Source: Tunturiibacter empetritectus (GTDB lineage: Bacteria > Acidobacteriota > Terriglobia > Terriglobales > Acidobacteriaceae). From it: 64,000 nucleotides of DNA. The notes below the pieces were generated by a model. The model made no database searches and had not been told where the DNA came from. It worked only from the letters and a program-made list of their open reading frames with translations. How positions within the stretch are numbered: position 1 is the stretch's first letter; every line of letters begins with the position of its first letter. Where the stretch lies: the NCBI RefSeq assembly GCF_013410875.1, contig NZ_JACCCU010000002.1, positions 1,232,051-1,296,050 on the forward strand, in the 5' to 3' direction. This document shows positions 53,488 to 63,958 of this stretch, piece after piece. Position numbers and translations under genes: made by a program.

Positions 53488-54954
53488 CTACATTGGGTAG
53501 GGGGTGGCGCTACTCTTCAAAGTAATCCATTGCCACTGGGTATACTCTTCCCAATCCGCGGGCCCGCCCATGCTGGTGCCATTGCCCGATGCACCGCGTC
53601 CACCGAATGGATTAACCACGTCATCGGCGACGGTCTGATCGTTGATGTGCAGCAATCCCGTCTTGAGCCGCTGGCCGAGGGCCAGTGCTCGTCCTCCATC
53701 CCCTGAAATTAATCCGGCGGAAAGACCGTACTCACTGCGGTTGGCCAACTCCGCGGCTTCGTCATCGGATCCAAAAGAGACGACTGCCGCGACCGGCCCA
53801 AAGATCTCTTCTTCGAAAGCTCTCATGCCAGGACGTACGCCACCGAGCACCGTGGGTTGATAAAACAAATCGCGGTAGTTGCCTCCTGTCAAAAGATTTG
53901 CGCCCTGCGACACTGATTCATGCACAATCTGGTGGATGCGGTCCCGCTGCTTGGCGCTGATCACGGGTCCCAAAGCGACCTCTTCCATAGCTGGATTGCC
54001 TACCCTCAGATGCTTTGCTTTCTCAGTTAGCTGAGACGTGAACTGAGCTACGATCGATTCGTGTACGAGGATGAGACCAGTTGCCATGCAGATCTGCCCC
54101 TGATGAAGATAGCAACCCCAAGCAGCGTTCGATACTGCGATGTCTACATCGGCATCGTCGAGAACAATCAGTGGATTCTTGCCTCCCAACTCCAGCGCGA
54201 CCTTCTTCAGATGCCTCCCGCAGAGCTCGCCCACTTTACGACCGGCGGCAGTTGAGCCTGTAAAGGCAATCATGGCGATATCACTCTCCGTACACATCGC
54301 CTCTCCTACATCTGCCCTGCCTGGCAAGACATGCAAGACATTCCGCGGCAGACCGGCTTCCTCAAAAGCTTTCGCGATAAAAAAACCGCCTGTAATTGGT
54401 GTTTGGGGATCGGGCTTGAGAATTACGGAATTACCGGCTGCGAGCGCGGGCGCGACGGAACGAATGGAAAGGATCAATGGAAAGTTGAAGGGCGAGATGA
54501 CGCCCACCACTCCGAGCGGCACACGCTGGGCAAAGTTAAATCGACCTGACATCTGCGGCAATATGTGGCCGTTTGGCTGCAGCGGCATGCCTGCGGCGCA
54601 GTACAGAATGTCGATCGCCTGTTGCACCTCATGGCGGGCTTTCATTAGCAGGGATCCAGTCTCACGCGCGATGAACAATACCATCTCCCCCGCCTCGCGC
54701 TCAAAGACTGCGGCGGCCTTACGAAAGATCTCCGCTCGCGCCCGCACCGGCATATTGGCCCATGCGCTCTGTGCAGCGCTTGCCGCTTGTGCGGCTCCCG
54801 ATACATCGGACTGGTCTGCCATTCCTACACTTGCAAGGACCTCCCCTGTCGCCGGTTCAATGACCTCATGCACACCGGCTGTTCCATGCCGCCAGCCGCC
54901 GGAATATAACTTGTCCGTCCATTCAGTCCTGGGCGGCGAGATTGTGGCCATCAT
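53488..54954 (-). CDS. Aromatic aldehyde dehydrogenase (benzaldehyde/vanillin type)
   Basis: 488 residues from the ATG at 54954 (AGGAG 4 nt upstream; an ATG at 54951 is equally good). ALDH superfamily: PLGVVGVISPFNFPLILSIRSVAPALAAGNSVILKPDPQTP, FTGSTAAGR, general base Glu in VALELGGKNP, nucleophile Cys in HQGQICMATG, FEEEIFGPV, and GGRGASGNGTSMGG typical of benzaldehyde/vanillin dehydrogenases. It makes the aromatic acid (4-hydroxybenzoate or similar) that PobA or ring cleavage then takes. It is the second gene of the operon after the TBDR. Confidence 0.9.
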   Translation of the reverse strand: MMATISPPRTEWTDKLYSGGWRHGTAGVHEVIEPATGEVLASVGMADQSDVSGAAQAASAAQSAWANMPVRARAEIFRKAAAVFEREAGEMVLFIARETGSLLMKARHEVQQAIDILYCAAGMPLQPNGHILPQMSGRFNFAQRVPLGVVGVISPFNFPLILSIRSVAPALAAGNSVILKPDPQTPITGGFFIAKAFEEAGLPRNVLHVLPGRADVGEAMCTESDIAMIAFTGSTAAGRKVGELCGRHLKKVALELGGKNPLIVLDDADVDIAVSNAAWGCYLHQGQICMATGLILVHESIVAQFTSQLTEKAKHLRVGNPAMEEVALGPVISAKQRDRIHQIVHESVSQGANLLTGGNYRDLFYQPTVLGGVRPGMRAFEEEIFGPVAAVVSFGSDDEAAELANRSEYGLSAGLISGDGGRALALGQRLKTGLLHINDQTVADDVVNPFGGRGASGNGTSMGGPADWEEYTQWQWITLKSSATPYPM

Positions 54955-55027
54955 AGAACTCCTGTCGTTTTCGATTTCCCGGATTAACTCGCTGGCTTCG
55001 ATAATCACGCAAAGTCTGATAATCCAG

Positions 55028-58000
55028 CTAGAAGACGAACTTCGCCGAGAACTGCAACTGGCGTGGGTTGAACACGGTCCTAGGAGTGCCGAAGAGAGGG
55101 TTAGGAGTTGGCGGCCCGCCCGTCGGACAGCTAACTGTCGAGCCTTGCTGAATGGAACGGGAGACCGTGTCCTTGTACTGCTTCGGTATTTGACCGCCGC
55201 AGTAGTTATACGTTCCGTAGACGGAGGTGACTTCGTTGACGTTCGCCCTATTGAACGTATTGAAGCCGTCTACAGCTAATGCCAGCTGGCCAAATTCGAA
55301 CTTGATGGTTCGTTGAAGACGAAGATCGGCTGTGATGAGCTTGTCCCCCAGATAGGTATTCCGTCCGGCGTCACCGACTCTATCTGTGACTGGATTCGTG
55401 TCCCCGTTCGCATCAAACCCTACGAACTCGGTGAAGGGACGACCCGATTGAAGATTCACGATGCCGCTGAGATCGAAGTTACGCACAAACTTCTTCTGCG
55501 GCGCGGTCGCCGTGAAGTTACCGATAAAACGGTGCCGAACGTCCTGATTCGATAATGCTCGCTCCAGATTTCTCTTGTACTGATCCTGAGGCGTACTAAC
55601 GAAGGTAGCGAAGGTGCCGTTATCGAATGTCTTTGAAAAAGTGTAGTTTGCATTGAGGCGGAAATAAGGAGCGATATTGCCAACAATCTGCACTGTCACT
55701 CCGTTGTAGGCAGTATTGCCCGTGTTGTCCGTGAAGTAGAGGAGACCGGCATTCGTATATAAAGGTCCGCTAAAGGTGTCTTTGCCGGTAGGCCAATCCG
55801 GAGGTTTAGGTCCAGCGGCTGGACAGTTGGTAGCAGCGTTGCTCAATCCACCGGGAGGACAGACGTTTAGATTCTGCGGACGCAGCAATTTGTGTCCCGC
55901 GACAAACAAATAGGCGACGTCGAGCACGAAACCCTTGCCGAGTTCGCGGTCGATCGCAAAATTTGCCTGCTCCGAATAGGGAATACGGCTGTTGTGATCT
56001 ACCAGATCAGCGCTGCCGGGAACAGTCGTACCTTGTGGGCCGGTCAGAAAGCTGGGGGGCACCTGCCCTGTTTTGACCAGGGTCGCGGCGGCATCCGCGG
56101 GCGTAATAGTCTGACCGTTGGGAAGCGGTGGTCCAGGCGTCAACTGGTTAAGCGAAAAAGGCAACGTATCGGAGTTGTACTGCACCCCCGGGAGAGTGGC
56201 ATTGGGGATGACTACTGGCCTCTGGAGACGTGTAGTAAAGATGAAGGTTAAGTTGTACCGGTCGTCGAAGAGCCCGAAGCCTGCACGCACCGTCGTCTTC
56301 TTGTTCAAGGAGTAAGCTAGACCTACTCGCGGCTGGAAGCCACGATAGTCTGGGTTGATTTGCGTTGAGAGACCTGTCTCAAAGTCGTAGCGCAGTCCAT
56401 AGGTCAGATTCAACGTCGGGGTAATATGCCACTGATCCTGAGCAAAAAAACCAAAGTAACCGTGATTGAGCGGATCGTTGAAATCTGATCGCAGCGACGG
56501 CACGAAAGGGCTTGCCCAGCTGGTATCGATCGGAGGCGGCAGATACCCAGGAGCTAAAGGTCCGTGTCCGATCGGGGCGCCCCAGAACACAATAGGCACT
56601 CCGTGCAGGGAGTTGGGTACGGGGCAGGGCCCATCGGCGGGATTTTGCTGGAGGTTGGCTGCCGGGTTCACATAGTTGGCGAACTCGACCAGGCAGCTCG
56701 CGCCCGGCAGCACGATACGCATTGGCGTAAAACCGGGAGAAAGAACGAAGTCATTGAGATAGTTGGTGTCTACACCGAACTTCGCAACGTGCGATCCTTT
56801 TACCCAAGCGACGGTATCTGAGAATTGAAGACGTGACTCGTTGATCTGATCGAACACTCCAAAGTTGTGGCCAAACTGGAGCGTATTGGGGATATCCAGG
56901 GTTGGCTGACCCGTCGCCCCGGGAAAGTCATAGTGACGTCGTGCATATTGACCGAGAAACGTATTCACAAGCGCCGAATTGATCACTGAGTTGAAGACGC
57001 CAACCAGCGATTGATCACGTATGAAGGCATTGTGTCCACCGCTCGGGGCTGCGATGCCGCCTCCGTCCAGCGTGTCGCCTACCAGCAGGTTGAGGCTGCG
57101 TGAGTCGTAGATGTTATAGCGAACCGCTAAGCGATTGCTCTTGTTAAGTTCGTGATCAACTTTGATGAAGCCATTGTCCGAATCGGCAGTCTTCAGAACA
57201 TTCAAGGTCTCGGGGGCTATGTTCAACGCCGATTTCGCCGCATTGAACAGCGCGAAATCGTTTAGTAGTGTCACCGGGTACGTGGGGGACTCGCCTCGAC
57301 GCTGTCCCTCGTAGTTGCTGAAGAAAAAGGTCTTGTCCTTCCTGATCGGGCCGCCCAGAGTCGCGCCGAACTGGTTCTGTCGAAGGGTGTCCGCTTCGGG
57401 CGCAGGTTGCAAGATCGATCTTGCATTGGTTGCATTGTTTTGGAAGTAGTCGTACACGGAGCCGTGCAAGTCATTCGTCCCTGACTTGGTGACGATATCC
57501 ACGAGACCGCCCAGTGCGCGACCGGTCTCTGTTCCGAAGCTGCTATTGACCACTCGAAACTCGGCGACAGCCTCCTGGGACGGCGTCGCTCTTTGAGAAC
57601 CGGTAACGGTATTGATGTTGTCTGCGCCGTCGATCGTAATTTCGTTGCTAAAGTCTCGCTGCCCCCCGAACGAGATGCGAGTTACTTCGGTCTCCGTGAA
57701 GGTTGATTGCAGGCTGCTGCGACCCGTAGCGACGCCCGGAGTGAGCAAGGCGAAATCAGTGAAGAGCCGGCCGCTTATCGGCAGAGACTGGATCTGACTT
57801 GTTGTGATCACCTGGCTCACTTCGGTACGCGAAGTATCGAGCGGTAGCGTCTCCGTCGTAACGACGACATCTTGTTTGGCGGCAGCGACCGTCAGACCAA
57901 CGTCGATGGACGCGATCTGACCAACGCTGAGCACAATACCGTTTTGGATTGACTTAGAGAAACCGTTTGCCTCGACCATCAGCGAATAGCTTCCGGGACT

Positions 58001-58222
58001 CACGCTGGTCTGAGCATAAAATCCACTATCGTTCGTCGAGGTCGTGTAAGCCCGATTCGTCGCAACGTCTCGAAGCGTAACCGTCGCCTTTGGGATCACC
58101 GCACCCCCAGCATCGTGAACGGTTCCGTTCAACTGCGCTGTGCCCACCTGTGCTATCGCTCCTCGTGTTCCCCACGCCATCACGGCCAACAGCAAAAATT
58201 TAACTCGGATTATTCTCGACAT
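55028..58222 (-). CDS. TonB-dependent receptor heading the aromatic operon
   Basis: 1064 residues from the ATG at 58222, with GGAGG a few nt upstream (the upstream ATG at 58237 lacks one). Signal peptide to about 25 (RGAIAQ), regulatory Ig-like domain about 27-115 (AQLNGTVHDAGGAVIPKATVTLRDV), plug with ITTSQIQSLPISGRLFTDFALLTPGV and IVTKSGTNDLHGSVYDYFQNN, barrel ending VF (LQFSAKFVF). It is 73 nt from the aldehyde dehydrogenase start with no visible terminator, so it is most likely the first gene of the aromatic operon and a candidate importer of lignin-type aromatics. Confidence 0.92.
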   Translation of the reverse strand: MSRIIRVKFLLLAVMAWGTRGAIAQVGTAQLNGTVHDAGGAVIPKATVTLRDVATNRAYTTSTNDSGFYAQTSVSPGSYSLMVEANGFSKSIQNGIVLSVGQIASIDVGLTVAAAKQDVVVTTETLPLDTSRTEVSQVITTSQIQSLPISGRLFTDFALLTPGVATGRSSLQSTFTETEVTRISFGGQRDFSNEITIDGADNINTVTGSQRATPSQEAVAEFRVVNSSFGTETGRALGGLVDIVTKSGTNDLHGSVYDYFQNNATNARSILQPAPEADTLRQNQFGATLGGPIRKDKTFFFSNYEGQRRGESPTYPVTLLNDFALFNAAKSALNIAPETLNVLKTADSDNGFIKVDHELNKSNRLAVRYNIYDSRSLNLLVGDTLDGGGIAAPSGGHNAFIRDQSLVGVFNSVINSALVNTFLGQYARRHYDFPGATGQPTLDIPNTLQFGHNFGVFDQINESRLQFSDTVAWVKGSHVAKFGVDTNYLNDFVLSPGFTPMRIVLPGASCLVEFANYVNPAANLQQNPADGPCPVPNSLHGVPIVFWGAPIGHGPLAPGYLPPPIDTSWASPFVPSLRSDFNDPLNHGYFGFFAQDQWHITPTLNLTYGLRYDFETGLSTQINPDYRGFQPRVGLAYSLNKKTTVRAGFGLFDDRYNLTFIFTTRLQRPVVIPNATLPGVQYNSDTLPFSLNQLTPGPPLPNGQTITPADAAATLVKTGQVPPSFLTGPQGTTVPGSADLVDHNSRIPYSEQANFAIDRELGKGFVLDVAYLFVAGHKLLRPQNLNVCPPGGLSNAATNCPAAGPKPPDWPTGKDTFSGPLYTNAGLLYFTDNTGNTAYNGVTVQIVGNIAPYFRLNANYTFSKTFDNGTFATFVSTPQDQYKRNLERALSNQDVRHRFIGNFTATAPQKKFVRNFDLSGIVNLQSGRPFTEFVGFDANGDTNPVTDRVGDAGRNTYLGDKLITADLRLQRTIKFEFGQLALAVDGFNTFNRANVNEVTSVYGTYNYCGGQIPKQYKDTVSRSIQQGSTVSCPTGGPPTPNPLFGTPRTVFNPRQLQFSAKFVF

Positions 58223-58446
58223 TTCGCCTCCAATCATCTGCTGTCTCGAGTAAGCCGCACTGAAAATCGCACAATCCGAGACGAGAGGAGACTAGGCAAC
58301 GGAATCGAGTCCGTCCCGCCTGACAAGGAACTTTGAATCTCTCTCTGAGGGAACTGTGCGGGATGAACAGGATTGGTGCAAAACAGATGGAAGAACATGT
58401 TATTTAAAAAACCTGCCGAGAGCTATCAAATCGGTGCGCAAAACAG
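58223..58446 (-). promoter_or_regulatory. TBDR/aromatic operon promoter region with direct repeats
   Basis: 224 bp. Two similar words in the same orientation, GGTGCAAAACAG (58375-58386) and GGTGCGCAAAACAG (58433-58446), about 60 bp apart, the second touching the end of the araC gene. Possible AraC-type binding half-sites. Confidence 0.35.
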
Positions 58447-59385
58447 TTACGTAGCAGTGGGGCCAGGGCGAACCGCACGCGGCGACATACCGAAGGCCTC
58501 TTTGAAACAGCGGCTGAAGTGGTTTGAGTTGTTGAAACCCCATGAGAAAGCAATATCCGTGATTGACCGATCGGCGCAACCCGAATCCAGCAACTGCTGA
58601 CGACAGCGTTCCAACCGCTGTCTCAGAATGTATTCAGAGATTGAAAGCTCTTCCTTTTCAAAGGTCTTATGCAGGTATCGCTTGGTGCAGCGAATTGCCT
58701 TAGCAACATCATCAATGCTGAGTTCGGGGTTGCGTAGATGGCTCGTCACATAAGACTTGATGCGCTCGCAGAGCATCTCGCTCGATGGAGGCGTAACGTT
58801 TACCGACAAAGTGTCATGAACCGCGAGGCGAATCATTTGGGAGATGGAGTCCGCGACGTCTACGCTTTGAGAGATGTTGAGCGTTGCGACTTCATCGAAA
58901 GCAACATGAGCGAACTGGCACGCGAGCTTACCTACACCCGCTCGGGCTGAGAATTTGCGAACCGTCAACCGGCGCAGATTCGATTGCGGAGTGTATAGCC
59001 GTTCTCGAGGCAGCAGCAGCAGTAGCATCTCGCTCTCCTCCAGAACTGTTAAGTGGTAGGGGCGAGCGGTATCATACAGACTCCACTCGCCGGGTTCGAT
59101 CAGCGTGGTGCGGTCATCCTGATCGAGCAAGCTCGTCCCGCGTATTTGCAAAAACGCCTTCAAATATCCCCGATCGTATTGGCGCGCGGAGGTGGCAGTA
59201 CGTGTGATCCGATGCGGGCCGGACGCGAGTTTGCAAAGCACTAGGTCGTCGATATTAGCATGTGTGCAACGGCCGTAAAAGTGTTCGTCTGAACGGGTCT
59301 CCAACTCTAGTCGCCCAAATAACTCGGAAGCGTTGACCTGCCAGAACTCTTCAATATTCCCTACTGGAACGGTATCAGTGGACAT
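58447..59385 (-). CDS. AraC-family transcriptional regulator
   Basis: 312 residues from the ATG at 59385 (the frame extends to a TTG 18 nt earlier). N-terminal AraC_binding_2-like domain (RLELETRSDEHFYGRCTHANIDDLVLCKLASGPHRITRT...LIEPGEWSLYDTARPYHLTVLEESEMLLLLLPRERL), then two HTH motifs: SIDDVAKAIRCTKRYLHKTFEKEE and SITDIAFSWGFNNSNHFSRCFKEAFGMSPR. Similar layout to FeaR-type regulators of aromatic aldehyde metabolism. Same strand and just upstream of the TBDR-aldehyde dehydrogenase operon, so likely its activator. Confidence 0.88.
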   Translation of the reverse strand: MSTDTVPVGNIEEFWQVNASELFGRLELETRSDEHFYGRCTHANIDDLVLCKLASGPHRITRTATSARQYDRGYLKAFLQIRGTSLLDQDDRTTLIEPGEWSLYDTARPYHLTVLEESEMLLLLLPRERLYTPQSNLRRLTVRKFSARAGVGKLACQFAHVAFDEVATLNISQSVDVADSISQMIRLAVHDTLSVNVTPPSSEMLCERIKSYVTSHLRNPELSIDDVAKAIRCTKRYLHKTFEKEELSISEYILRQRLERCRQQLLDSGCADRSITDIAFSWGFNNSNHFSRCFKEAFGMSPRAVRPGPTAT

Positions 59386-59513
59386 CGTTGAAAGCGTGAT
59401 CAATGCCTTACCTCCATAGTGCCGACCAATGCCGAAAGCACCTTATGACAGTTCAGTCATTTGCAGCTAGCGTGCACTTTCTACTCAGCCTGACTGTATA
59501 CGCTCAAATGTGT

Positions 59514-59525
59514 GTTGCATGCAAC
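59514..59525. promoter_or_regulatory. Palindrome GTTGCATGCAAC, candidate GntR operator
   Basis: Perfect 12-bp palindrome, 129 bp upstream of the araC start. Shares TTGCAT with the pair at 59749-59780. Confidence 0.5.
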
Positions 59526-59748
59526 TGGTAAGTTCAGACACCGTTGTTAGAGTAAAAATTCCTGAGAAGACACACACTACGTAACCTTACTCCGTGTTAG
59601 CCTGAATAGGCTCGCGTTTAGAATATAAGTATATATTAATCAATACATTATAAATCTTCCCGAACGCGCTATTCTAATTTTTCGGTTCTAATACCGATCT
59701 TGAATACTGCTTTGTCTGGCTAAAGACAACTGAGGAGAACAATGAGCT

Positions 59749-59780
59749 GTTGCATACAACTTATATTTTATTGTATGCTG
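59749..59780. promoter_or_regulatory. Pair of TTGYATRCAA-like sites, candidate GntR operator
   Basis: GTTGCATACAAC (59749-59760) and ATTGTATGC (59770-59778) are 21 bp apart, two helical turns, and fit the TTGTATACAA-type operators known for FCD-GntR regulators. About 250-280 bp before the GntR start. Confidence 0.55.
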
Positions 59781-60031
59781 ATTCCGTTTTACAGGACAAT
59801 CGTCATGCCCTTTCCAAATTCATGTTTTGACCGACCTCGTGTGCAATGCCTTCGCGGGGGTTGTCCGTCATGTTGCGATCGGGGGATCGCAGCACGACTG
59901 TGAATACACGCCTCATACTCTTTGCAATCGCAACGCAGTATCACTCGACGTTCATAAATCTCTCCCGTTTGCCGTTCCTATCTATCTAAGGTTTCGAAAT
60001 GAAAAGACTATCCGTTGGGAGGCTTTGGAAC

Positions 60032-60862
60032 ATGTCTCGAACTAATGCTTCAGGCCACGAAGATCAGGAGAACGGGCGTGAAAACCAGTCGCAGACGATG
60101 ACCGCGTTGCTACGCCTGCGTGAGTTGCTGTTGAGCGGCCAATTCCTGCCCGGAGAGCGAATGGCGGAACTGCCCTTGGCTGCTCGACTCAATGTTTCAC
60201 GCACACCGCTTCGGCTCGCGCTCACTACGCTCGAACATGAGGGTTTGCTGGAGATGCATCCTACGCGCGGTTTTTTGGTTCGCGCCATTACTTTGGGCGA
60301 TATTTACGATTCGATCGAAGTGCGGGGAGTACTAGAGGGCACCGCAGCGCGATTCGCGGCTGAACGACTGCCGCTCGATTCGCTGCGTGCACAGAAGTCG
60401 TTGATCGAAATAAGAGAATGCGTCAGAGCACTCAATGTCGCGGTGCATGCCTCAACTTCGGATATGGAATCTCTGACGCAATACATCGAATGGAATGGAC
60501 GCTTCCACGCATTGCTACTTGACTTGGCCGAGAGTGAAATCCTAACGCGGGAAATGGAACGTATTGTGAGACTTCCATTCGCCTCGCCGAATAGCGGCTT
60601 TCTGCTGGTACAAACACGGATTCCAGAATCCCGCGAAGTGCTAATGATCGGGCAGGATCAGCACCGCGCAATTCTAGACGCAATCGAAAAGCGTGAAGGC
60701 ACCCGCGCTGAGAGTCTTGCTCGAGAGCATTCTCGCCTCTCGCGAAGAAATCTCGAAATTGCCCTGAATGATCAGACTCTTCGCCATCTAGTGCCCGGAG
60801 GCTCCCTCATCCGCGACACCAACTTCAATATCGACTTACCGGCCGCCACCCGAACTCATTAG
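60032..60862 (+). CDS. GntR-family (FCD) regulator of the pca/pob genes
   Basis: 276 residues from the ATG at 60032, chosen for GGGAGG 9 nt upstream (60017-60022); an earlier ATG at 59999 lacks a site. wHTH at about 20-85: LRELLLSGQFLPGERMAELPLAARLNVSRTPLRLALTTLEHEGLLEMHPTRGFLVRA. FCD ligand domain after it: IYDSIEVRGVLEGTAARFAAERL, WNGRFHALLLDLAES, QDQHRAILDAIEKREGTRAESLAREHSR. Sensor for an aromatic acid, likely protocatechuate or 4-hydroxybenzoate. First gene of the pcaHG-pobA operon. Confidence 0.9.
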   Translation: MSRTNASGHEDQENGRENQSQTMTALLRLRELLLSGQFLPGERMAELPLAARLNVSRTPLRLALTTLEHEGLLEMHPTRGFLVRAITLGDIYDSIEVRGVLEGTAARFAAERLPLDSLRAQKSLIEIRECVRALNVAVHASTSDMESLTQYIEWNGRFHALLLDLAESEILTREMERIVRLPFASPNSGFLLVQTRIPESREVLMIGQDQHRAILDAIEKREGTRAESLAREHSRLSRRNLEIALNDQTLRHLVPGGSLIRDTNFNIDLPAATRTH

Positions 60863-60916
60863 CTGCTCTGGGAAGCCTAAAACAACTTTTTCGCCGCCGG
60901 CGCAAGGGAAAACCAA

Positions 60917-61714
60917 ATGGACAAAAATACCTCTCAGCGTACGACAGACAAGGATTCGATCGACGGCAGGATGGATTCCAGTGATTTTAGATACGGCTTT
61001 GATCTAATCAATCGGTATCGCAAGCCGACGCCTGGCACTCAACCAGAGTACCTTCACATCCCTTACTTATCCTCCCTCAAGCGAGCGCCTAGGCAGCCTC
61101 TGATTGCTATTCCGCAAACTCTGTCGGAGCTGACGGGTCCACACTTCGGGGAAGACGCCGTAGACGCTGGCGCCTACGATCTGACCAGGCAACATCAAGG
61201 TCAACCTCTGGGTGAGCGAATCATTGTTAGCGGGCGAGTGATCGATGAGGATGGGCGTCCAATGCGTCGTACGCTGATCGAGATTTGGCAGGCTAATGCT
61301 GCGGGACGCTACCTGCACAAGCGTGACCAACACAATGCTCCGCTCGACCCCAACTTTACCGGAGAAGGTCACACGGTGACGGACGACAATGGCCGCTATC
61401 GCTTCGTTACCGTGCTTCCAGGAAGGTATCCGTGGGGCAATCACCATAATGCCTGGAGGCCGGCACACATCCATTTCTCGATCTTAGGTCCTGCGTTTGC
61501 AACCCGCATCGTGACACAGATGTACTTTCCTGGCGATCCGCTGCTGCCCTTCGATCCCATCTTCAACTGCACCGCAGATGAAGAGGCGCGCAACCGGCTT
61601 ATCTCATGCTTCGATTGGGACAGTACCGTTCCAAGCCAAGCCTTGGGCTACAGGTTCGACATCGTTTTGCGCGGGCGAGACGCGACGCCTCTCGAAGACA
61701 CAAACCACTACTAG
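60917..61714 (+). CDS. pcaH: Protocatechuate 3,4-dioxygenase beta subunit
   Basis: 265 residues; AAGGGAAA before the ATG. Fe(III) ligands all visible: Tyr132 (GRYLHKRDQHNAPLDPNF), Tyr171 (GRYPWGN), His184 and His186 (RPAHIHF). LIEIWQANAAG and TQMYFPGDPLLPFDPI are typical. With PcaG it forms the (alpha-beta-Fe) enzyme that opens protocatechuate between the two hydroxyls to beta-carboxy-cis,cis-muconate. Cytosolic. Confidence 0.96.
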   Translation: MDKNTSQRTTDKDSIDGRMDSSDFRYGFDLINRYRKPTPGTQPEYLHIPYLSSLKRAPRQPLIAIPQTLSELTGPHFGEDAVDAGAYDLTRQHQGQPLGERIIVSGRVIDEDGRPMRRTLIEIWQANAAGRYLHKRDQHNAPLDPNFTGEGHTVTDDNGRYRFVTVLPGRYPWGNHHNAWRPAHIHFSILGPAFATRIVTQMYFPGDPLLPFDPIFNCTADEEARNRLISCFDWDSTVPSQALGYRFDIVLRGRDATPLEDTNHY

Positions 61715-61726
61715 CGAGGAATGAGT

Positions 61727-62296
61727 ATGAGTCTACAAGCAACAACTTGGCAAACTGTCGGCCCGTTTTTCAGCATCGGTCTCGGCCGTCTCACGCAGGC
61801 TGACATCGCGGTCCCGCATATGCAAGGAGATCACATTCAGGTTCAAGGCCGCATACTCGATAGCGATCTCCGGCCGATCCCAGACGCCCTCCTTGAGACA
61901 TGGCAAGCAAATTCTCATGGAAAATATGCGCATCCTGACGACAGGCAACATATGCCGCTGGACCACCGTTTCAGTGGTTACGGCCGGATTCCCACCGACG
62001 ACGAGGGACGGTTTCAATTTAAGACAATCAAGCCCGGAGCGGTCCCCGGGCCCAACGGCAGATTGCAGGCACCGCACTTGGTCGTCGGATTGATCATGCG
62101 GGGGCTACTCAAAGGTCTCGTTACACGAATCTACTTTCCCGATGAAGTCTTGAACGAAGGCGACGCCATTTTGCAAAGCATCCCAATAGCGCGCCGCGAG
62201 ACCCTGCTTCTAAGGGCTTCAGCCGACCAACCAGGGTTTTTTACGTGGGACATCCACATGCAGGGACAGAATGAGACCGTTTTTTTAGAGTTCTGA
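61727..62296 (+). CDS. pcaG: Protocatechuate 3,4-dioxygenase alpha subunit
   Basis: 189 residues; the ATG at 61727 has GAGGA 6 nt upstream (61721 is too close). TWQTVGPFFSIGL at the N-terminus and LLETWQANSHGKYAHPDD, FSGYGRIPTDDEGRFQFKTIKPG, HLVVGLIMRGLLKGLVTRIYFPDE in the middle are PcaG; the Fe ligands are absent as normal for this subunit. Starts 12 nt after pcaH. Confidence 0.95.
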   Translation: MSLQATTWQTVGPFFSIGLGRLTQADIAVPHMQGDHIQVQGRILDSDLRPIPDALLETWQANSHGKYAHPDDRQHMPLDHRFSGYGRIPTDDEGRFQFKTIKPGAVPGPNGRLQAPHLVVGLIMRGLLKGLVTRIYFPDEVLNEGDAILQSIPIARRETLLLRASADQPGFFTWDIHMQGQNETVFLEF

Positions 62297-62324
62297 GCCG
62301 CGCAACGGATGCAGCATAGCCTGA

Positions 62325-63584
<1,260 letters not shown>

Positions 63585-63958
63585 ATATCTCGATCGCCCC
63601 GCCCCTTCCCCGCCTCTCAGATTACTTACTCATCGAGTAAAAATGATCAAACCAAGCGGTACTAGTTACTGAAGACTTAGTATGTGCCGGATCTTTTGAG
63701 AAAAGGAAGATTCGCCAAAGACGAAGTCAATTGCAGCATTGACCGGCAGACACGCGTCGTTGCTAAATTCGTTGCCTTTTTCAGCACCCTCAAGGGAAAC
63801 GCTTCTCGATGCCCGGCTACTACGGCGCAGATGCAGACTCCGTCTTCGGGGCGGTCGCCTCAAGTTTCAATCTATATCTTAGTGACCAAGGATCGAATGT
63901 TGTTCACTAGGGCGTGTTCACGCTATGTTCTAGTTTTCTGTTAGTCTGGTCTTACCGA
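63585..63958. other. Gap after pobA, leads into an insertion sequence
   Basis: No complete gene. An ORF that begins at 63809 looks cut by the IS at about 63911. Confidence 0.45.
63809..63911 (+). pseudogene. Short ORF truncated at the IS boundary
   Basis: MPGYYGADADSVFGAVASSFNLYLSDQGSNVVH then TAG, with AAGGGAAA before the ATG. The stop codon is made by the CTAG where the putative IS end begins. Looks like the first 33 codons of a split gene. Function unknown. Confidence 0.3.

Larger units (their letters stand above)
59404..60031. promoter_or_regulatory. Divergent regulatory region between araC and gntR
   Basis: About 630 bp, AT-rich in the middle (near 59620-59690), with no gene. It carries three related palindromic words (59514-59525, 59749-59760, 59771-59780). 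Promoters for both regulators and the pcaHG-pobA operon should be here. Confidence 0.6.

Noticed and set aside
54140..55279. 379-codon plus-strand ORF over the aldehyde dehydrogenase
   Set aside because: Antisense shadow of a complete ALDH gene.
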